Shown: positions 60,414 through 64,000 of the stretch, piece by piece | How positions within the stretch are numbered: the stretch's first letter is position 1 | How the letters are laid out: the number at the start of each line of letters is the position of its first letter | Assembly: GCA_944385055.1 (NCBI GenBank) | Contig: CALWVT010000004.1 | Location: forward strand, 1-64,000 | Origin: an uncultured Clostridia bacterium | GTDB taxonomy: Bacteria > Bacillota > Clostridia > Oscillospirales > Acutalibacteraceae | DNA length: 64,000 nt | Reading direction: 5' to 3' | The notes under the pieces: generated by a model | What the model was told of the DNA's origin: nothing | Seen by the model: the letters and a program-made list of their open reading frames with translations, nothing else | Database searches by the model: none | Position numbers and translations under genes: made by a program

Positions 60414-60744
60414 CGGTGGGGGCACCTCCTTCCGGAACTTTCGCGGTCACGCCATCCTGTGTCTGGACGGTCATGCCCTCGCGCAAAGGCGTCATGCACG
60501 TGCGGACGTTCGGCTTGCCGTCGACCACCATGACGCAGTCCGTGCAGCGCCCGATCGCGCAAAAGATGCCGCGCGGTTCATGGCGCTTTGCCGTATACCG
60601 GTGGACCATCACGCCGGCCGCCTTTAACGCCATCGCGATGGGCTCCCCCTCATACCCCTGCATCGGGCGCCCGTCGTACGTAAACGTCACGAGGCGGCCC
60701 TTTTCGGGTGCACCCAAAATGGGATGCTCTGCAATTCTGCTCAT
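60400..60744 (-). CDS. [2Fe-2S] ferredoxin-like subunit (HcnA/SoxA-type)
   Basis: A 114-residue protein with the plant-ferredoxin-like fold used by HcnA and the sarcosine-oxidase alpha N-terminus: VTFTYDGRPMQGYEGEPIAMALKAAGVMVHRYTAKRHEPRGIFCAIGRCTDCVMVVDGKPNVRTC, with the four cluster cysteines in FCAIGRCTDC and RTC plus neighbours. It overlaps the HcnB-like gene by 14 nt and follows the ornithine-cyclodeaminase-like gene after 66 bp. It probably relays electrons within the dehydrogenase complex. Confidence 0.88.
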   Translation of the reverse strand: MSRIAEHPILGAPEKGRLVTFTYDGRPMQGYEGEPIAMALKAAGVMVHRYTAKRHEPRGIFCAIGRCTDCVMVVDGKPNVRTCMTPLREGMTVQTQDGVTAKVPEGGAPTDGKA

Positions 60745-60810
60745 CTAACCACCCATTCTATCTTTCCTGCCAAAAAGGCTTACCAAAAAAGCCTGCCAAA
60801 AAATCGTCCC

Positions 60811-61947
60811 TTATGCGAGCGCCGGCGTCTTCCACAGGCACAGCTTCGTGCCGATGCCCTTTTCGAGCGCGTTGTGGTAAAGCCGCGTGCCCCACGCCAC
60901 GTCTTCGACCGGCATGCCGCCGATCGAATAGATGAAGATTTCGTCGTCGCTCTGACGGCCCGGGTTCTTGCCGGTCACGATATCGCCCAGATTAATCAGG
61001 CGCTCCCGCGGCATCTTGCCGTCGACGATCATATCGAGCCACTTCACGCCGACGATGCCGATGCCCGCGTGGGCCGGGTGCGGCTGCTCGCTCTCCCAGG
61101 CTTCATAGAGGCCGTAATTGTCGACAACGAGCTTGCAGCGGTCGCTCGCCAAAAATTCCTCGTCGAAGTTGCCGTCGCTCGGCATGCACAGCACGGCGCC
61201 GGGCTTGATCCAGGACTCCTCGATAAACGGATACGTCTCAATGCCGCCCACGCCGTTCGTCGCGACGCTGACGATGTCGCTGCCGCGCACGGCTTCCTCG
61301 AGCGTGGGCACGACCGTAATGTTCTGAATCTGCGGGAAATTCTTCTTGACATATTCGATATACGAATCGATGGACGCCTGCCCGCGGCCCTTGATCTTGA
61401 TCGTGTCGATGCCCGGGCACACGGCCATGAAGCCGCGCAGGGACGTCTTGTTCATGACGCCGGGGCCGACCACGCCCAGCACATGGGCCCCCTTGCGCGC
61501 GAGATGCTTGACGCCGACCGCCGGCACCGCGCCGGTGCGGTAGGAGCTAATCAGGTTCGCGCTCATAAACGCAACCGGGGCGCCCGTGTCCTTGTCGTTT
61601 AACGTCAGCATCAAAATCGAGCGCGGCAGGCCCTTTTTCTTATTCTCCACGTTCGAGCCGTACCATTTGACGCCCGCCATCTGCGTGTGGCCGCCCACAT
61701 ACGCGGGCATCGCCATAAAGCGGCGGTCCGCGCCGTCGGCCGGCATGCCGGGGAACTGCGGATGTTCCGGAAAGCGCACCATTGCGCCGTGGGAATTCGC
61801 GTTCTTGCCCGCCATGCGGTAATCGCCCTCGCTCATCAAACGGAAAAGCTGTTCCATCGTGTCCACGCAGGCCGGCATATCCGTGCCGCCCGCCGCAATC
61901 ACGTCGGGTTCGCTCATGTACAAAAAGTCAACTTCTGGATAACTCAT
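60811..61947 (-). CDS. Ornithine cyclodeaminase/mu-crystallin-family protein
   Basis: A 378-residue NAD(P)-binding protein of the OCD family. Visible features: VKWYGSNVENKKKGLPRSILMLTLNDKDTGAPVAFMSANLISSYRTGAVPAVGVKHLARK (substrate arginine/lysine region), the Rossmann loop VLGVVGPGVMNKTSL (normally GxGxxG), and SVATNGVGG with the late CMPSDGNFDEEFL. Members cyclise ornithine or act as alanine, ketimine or opine-type dehydrogenases. First gene of the five-gene dehydrogenase operon. ATG 61947 with GGAGGG 7 nt upstream; the longer frame is not supported. Substrate is open. Confidence 0.85.
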   Translation of the reverse strand: MSYPEVDFLYMSEPDVIAAGGTDMPACVDTMEQLFRLMSEGDYRMAGKNANSHGAMVRFPEHPQFPGMPADGADRRFMAMPAYVGGHTQMAGVKWYGSNVENKKKGLPRSILMLTLNDKDTGAPVAFMSANLISSYRTGAVPAVGVKHLARKGAHVLGVVGPGVMNKTSLRGFMAVCPGIDTIKIKGRGQASIDSYIEYVKKNFPQIQNITVVPTLEEAVRGSDIVSVATNGVGGIETYPFIEESWIKPGAVLCMPSDGNFDEEFLASDRCKLVVDNYGLYEAWESEQPHPAHAGIGIVGVKWLDMIVDGKMPRERLINLGDIVTGKNPGRQSDDEIFIYSIGGMPVEDVAWGTRLYHNALEKGIGTKLCLWKTPALA

Positions 61948-61985
61948 CGAAAAACCCTCCCCGGAAAATCCCTCAAAGAAATTGG

Positions 61986-62029
61986 CAAAAAGAAAAGGCG
62001 CCTTTGGCCGTTTTCCGACCAAAGACGCC
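61986..62029 (-). terminator. Terminator-like hairpin in the leader of the OCD-dehydrogenase operon
   Basis: A GGCG-CTTTGG / CCAAAG-CGCC stem (61997-62029) followed on the minus strand by TTTTCTTTTT. It may end the UbiB-family gene transcript, but it also lies downstream of the -10 element at 62051, so it sits in the operon's leader like an attenuator. Confidence 0.7.
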
Positions 62030-62050
62030 GTTGTCTCTTTGACACGACTT

Positions 62051-62056
62051 ACTATA
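62051..62056 (-). promoter_or_regulatory. -10 element of the OCD-dehydrogenase operon
   Basis: Minus strand TATAGT (62051-62056) with no good -35, which would fit activator-dependent transcription, for instance by the AraC-type regulator. Confidence 0.45.
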
Positions 62057-62098
62057 CCACACTTTCCGGCAGAGAAATTGTATTTTTCGGAACAAGGG

Positions 62099-63718
62099 TC
62101 ATTTTTTCCGCCCGCCGCGCTTATGCCGGTGCTCGCTGCGGATTTTCCATAAAAGCACCGCACACAGCACAAACGCAAGGAAAAAGCCCGCGATTCCCAC
62201 CAAAGGCTGCCCCAGCAGAAGCGGGCCGATCTTTGTCGTGCAGATGATGCTCGAGCCCATTAAAAGCGACGCCGCGATGATGCAGACGATCAGCTTATTG
62301 ACCATCGTGTCGATCTTTTTGAGCGGTTCCTCGGAGCCGACAATCTCCAAATTGAGCTTTGCGTGCCCTTTTGCCGCCATCTTCAATAGGTCCGAAAGCG
62401 TGGCGGGAATCTCGACGGCGCCCTTCGCGCTCTCGAAAAGCTGGCGCGCGCCGTGGATGGCTTCCTTTTTCAAATCGAAATTCGCCTGCGCCTCCCCGGA
62501 CAAGTGCGCCCGGATAATCCGCGCGAGGCTGACCTGCGGGCAGCACTTCGCGATGACCCCTTCGAGCGTCATCATGCCGCGCGCAAGCATCGTGATGCTC
62601 GCCGGGATCGCGATGTCAAACGTGTTCGCCAGGTTTAAAAGCTGCTGGACGAGCAGGCCTAAGTTTATTTCCGAAAGGTTTTCGTTGAGATACTTGCGCA
62701 GAAGCTCGTCGATGCTGTCGTAAAGCCGCGCGTGGTCGATATACCGCCCCGGCGTGCCGATGGTCAAAAGCACCTCCTCGACGGCGGCGACATCGTGCAC
62801 GGCCGCCGCCCCAAACGCGCGGCGCAATAAACGCCGGTCCTGCTGGGTTAAGCGGCCCATCATGCCGAGGTCCAAAAAGATAATCTTCCCATCCCGGATC
62901 CACAGATTCCCCTGGTGCGGGTCAGCGTGGAAGAACGCGTCGTCGAGCACCTGCTTCGTGTAATTTTCGGCCAGCTTTTCGCCGATCTCCTCGATGTCAT
63001 ACCCCGCCTCCCGCAGCTCGTCGAGGTGGTCGATCGGGATGCCCTCGATCTGTTCCATCACGAGGATGCGTTCGGTCGTCAAGGAGCGGTTGATTTTCGG
63101 GCAGCCGACGTAGGCGACGTCCTGGTTTCTAGCGGCGAACTCCTCGTTGTGGTCGGCCTCGAGCAGGAAATTCATCTCCTGCTGGGCGACGCGCCACAGC
63201 TCGTCGATGACCGCGTCGAAATCGATGACCTCCATGGTTTGTCCCAGGCCCATATGGCGCAGCAGGCGCACGGCCTTGTGCATGAGCTTGACGTCGAGGG
63301 CCATCGTGTCGTGGATGCCGGGGCGCTGGACCTTGATGACGACCTTTTCGCCGGTTTCCCGCAGCGTGGCGCGGTACACCTGCGCGATCGACGCGCTGCC
63401 CAACGGCGTCGGGTCAATCCACGAAAAGATCTGGGTCGCGTGGCGGCCGTATTCCTCATGGATCCGCTTTAAGATCTCCGGAAACGGGACCGGCTGCACG
63501 GTCATGCAGAGCTTCCCGAGCTCGTCACAGTACGCCTGCGGCAGAAGGTCGGTGCGCATCGACATGGATTGCCCGAGCTTTACATACGTCGGGCCCAAAT
63601 CCTCGAGCACACGGCGCAGCTTCTGCGGCGTCATGTCGTGGAGCACATCGTGGCGGCGCAGCACCGCGACGAGTTCGCGCAGGCGGGACGCGCTCGAGCG
63701 CGCGGTGTCTTTGCTCAT
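62099..63718 (-). CDS. UbiB/AarF/ABC1-family atypical kinase
   Basis: A 539-residue membrane-anchored kinase-like protein. The KxGQ motif appears in LGPTYVKLGQSMSMRTDLLP, the unusual glycine/alanine-rich loop in PTPLGSASIAQVYRATL, then VVIKVQRPGI, the catalytic-loop FFHADPHQGNLWI and DLGMMGRL. The last 60 residues form two transmembrane helices (LIVCIIAASLLMGSSIICTT, LVGIAGFFLAFVLCAVLLW). The family supports quinone or isoprenoid-lipid biology, but clostridia of this type often lack quinones, so its role here is uncertain. It overlaps the phasin-like gene by 4 nt. Confidence 0.92.
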   Translation of the reverse strand: MSKDTARSSASRLRELVAVLRRHDVLHDMTPQKLRRVLEDLGPTYVKLGQSMSMRTDLLPQAYCDELGKLCMTVQPVPFPEILKRIHEEYGRHATQIFSWIDPTPLGSASIAQVYRATLRETGEKVVIKVQRPGIHDTMALDVKLMHKAVRLLRHMGLGQTMEVIDFDAVIDELWRVAQQEMNFLLEADHNEEFAARNQDVAYVGCPKINRSLTTERILVMEQIEGIPIDHLDELREAGYDIEEIGEKLAENYTKQVLDDAFFHADPHQGNLWIRDGKIIFLDLGMMGRLTQQDRRLLRRAFGAAAVHDVAAVEEVLLTIGTPGRYIDHARLYDSIDELLRKYLNENLSEINLGLLVQQLLNLANTFDIAIPASITMLARGMMTLEGVIAKCCPQVSLARIIRAHLSGEAQANFDLKKEAIHGARQLFESAKGAVEIPATLSDLLKMAAKGHAKLNLEIVGSEEPLKKIDTMVNKLIVCIIAASLLMGSSIICTTKIGPLLLGQPLVGIAGFFLAFVLCAVLLWKIRSEHRHKRGGRKK

Positions 63719-64000
63719 TTGCCGCTGTCCATCGCGTCGAGCTGTTCTTTCAGCCGGGCGCGCTGTTCGGGCGTCAGCTTTTCAAGCTGCGAGAGCAGAT
63801 CGTCTTGTTCCGCCTGCTGCGGTTTCGGCGCCTCCTTCTGGTGCAGCGGTTCGGGCGCGCCGGCGGATTTTACCTTGTGCTTTAATTCTTCGTTGAGGAT
63901 CTTCCCCTGCTCGACGGTCATCTCGCCTTTCTTGACGAGCATGTCGATCACCGCCTGCCCTTTTTCCGCGGTGGCCGCAACGGCGCCGATGCCGGCCAAG
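63715..64000 (-). CDS. Phasin-like small protein, N-terminus beyond window
   Basis: An open frame to the window edge with at least 94 codons. It reads TAEKGQAVIDMLVKKGEMTVEQGKILNEELKHKVKS, the pattern of the phasin/PhaF-like helical family, followed by a Gln/Pro-rich linker and a final amphipathic helix (DLLSQLEKLTPEQRARLKEQLDAM). Its stop overlaps the start of the UbiB-family gene (ATGA), and such pairs are common in Firmicutes. Whether it binds polyester granules or lipids is unknown. The TTG at 63999 is not necessarily the start. Confidence 0.65.
   Translation of the reverse strand, partial: LAGIGAVAATAEKGQAVIDMLVKKGEMTVEQGKILNEELKHKVKSAGAPEPLHQKEAPKPQQAEQDDLLSQLEKLTPEQRARLKEQLDAMDSGK

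Overview
The window reads as chromosomal DNA of a GC-rich (about 60%), anaerobic, endospore-forming Clostridia-type Firmicute, most likely of the Oscillospiraceae/Ruminococcaceae kind. The evidence is Spo0A, SpoIVB and YpeB (sporulation and germination), a monomeric [FeFe] hydrogenase, an anaerobic lactate-utilisation cluster, an aspS-gatCAB operon of the indirect Asn/Gln-tRNA type, AGGAGG-like ribosome sites with many TTG starts, and sigma-A promoters of TTGACA-17-TATAAT type. The species cannot be named from the sequence alone.

Layout. 1-1.4 kb: the end of a large serine recombinase (edge of a mobile element) next to tRNA-Leu(TAG). 1.4-7.1 kb (minus): an apparent operon murD, two tandem M42 aminopeptidases, a GNAT protein and a PLP-dependent methionine gamma-lyase-family protein. 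7.3-8.6 kb: ypeB. 8.7-15.6 kb (minus): argG-C-J-B-D-F, the arginine pathway from N-acetylglutamate to argininosuccinate; argH and carAB are absent. 16-17.3 kb: a flavin-reductase-like protein and a Crp/Fnr regulator. 17.4-24.1 kb: a lactate cluster (lactate permease, LarA-type racemase, FAD-linked lactate/glycolate dehydrogenase, acyl-CoA dehydrogenase) with a divergent GntR/FadR-type regulator and a perfect LldR/PdhR-like palindrome. 24.2-28.3 kb: pyrG, a TetR regulator and ilvD. 28.5-31 kb: spoIVB-spo0A and a small membrane protein. 31.2-38 kb: murE, murF and three glycosyltransferases. 38.1-43.4 kb: a DUF421/DUF4363 pair, nrdR, a GNAT protein, mutY, [FeFe] hydrogenase and a Nif11-like small protein. 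43.6-48.2 kb: signal peptidase I, a polysaccharide flippase, and an ECF transporter S component divergent from a MocR-type regulator. 48.3-54.5 kb: aspS-gatCAB, a zinc-ribbon membrane protein and a dCMP deaminase. 54.7-62 kb: an amino-acid permease, an AraC regulator and a five-gene oxidoreductase operon (ornithine-cyclodeaminase-like protein plus HcnABC-like FAD/2Fe-2S subunits). 62.1-64 kb: a UbiB/AarF-family kinase and a phasin-like protein that runs off the window.

The most unusual observation is the Spo0A protein. Its DNA-binding domain is canonical, but its receiver domain has lost the phospho-accepting aspartate (Pro56 in its place) and most other phosphorylation-site residues, so it cannot be switched on by the usual phosphorelay in the usual way. 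Other points of note are the lactate cluster lacking etfAB, repeated motifs upstream of its genes, structured leaders containing terminator hairpins ahead of several genes, and the amine/opine-type dehydrogenase operon in an apparent anaerobe. No CRISPR array, rRNA operon, complete prophage or complete insertion sequence was seen.
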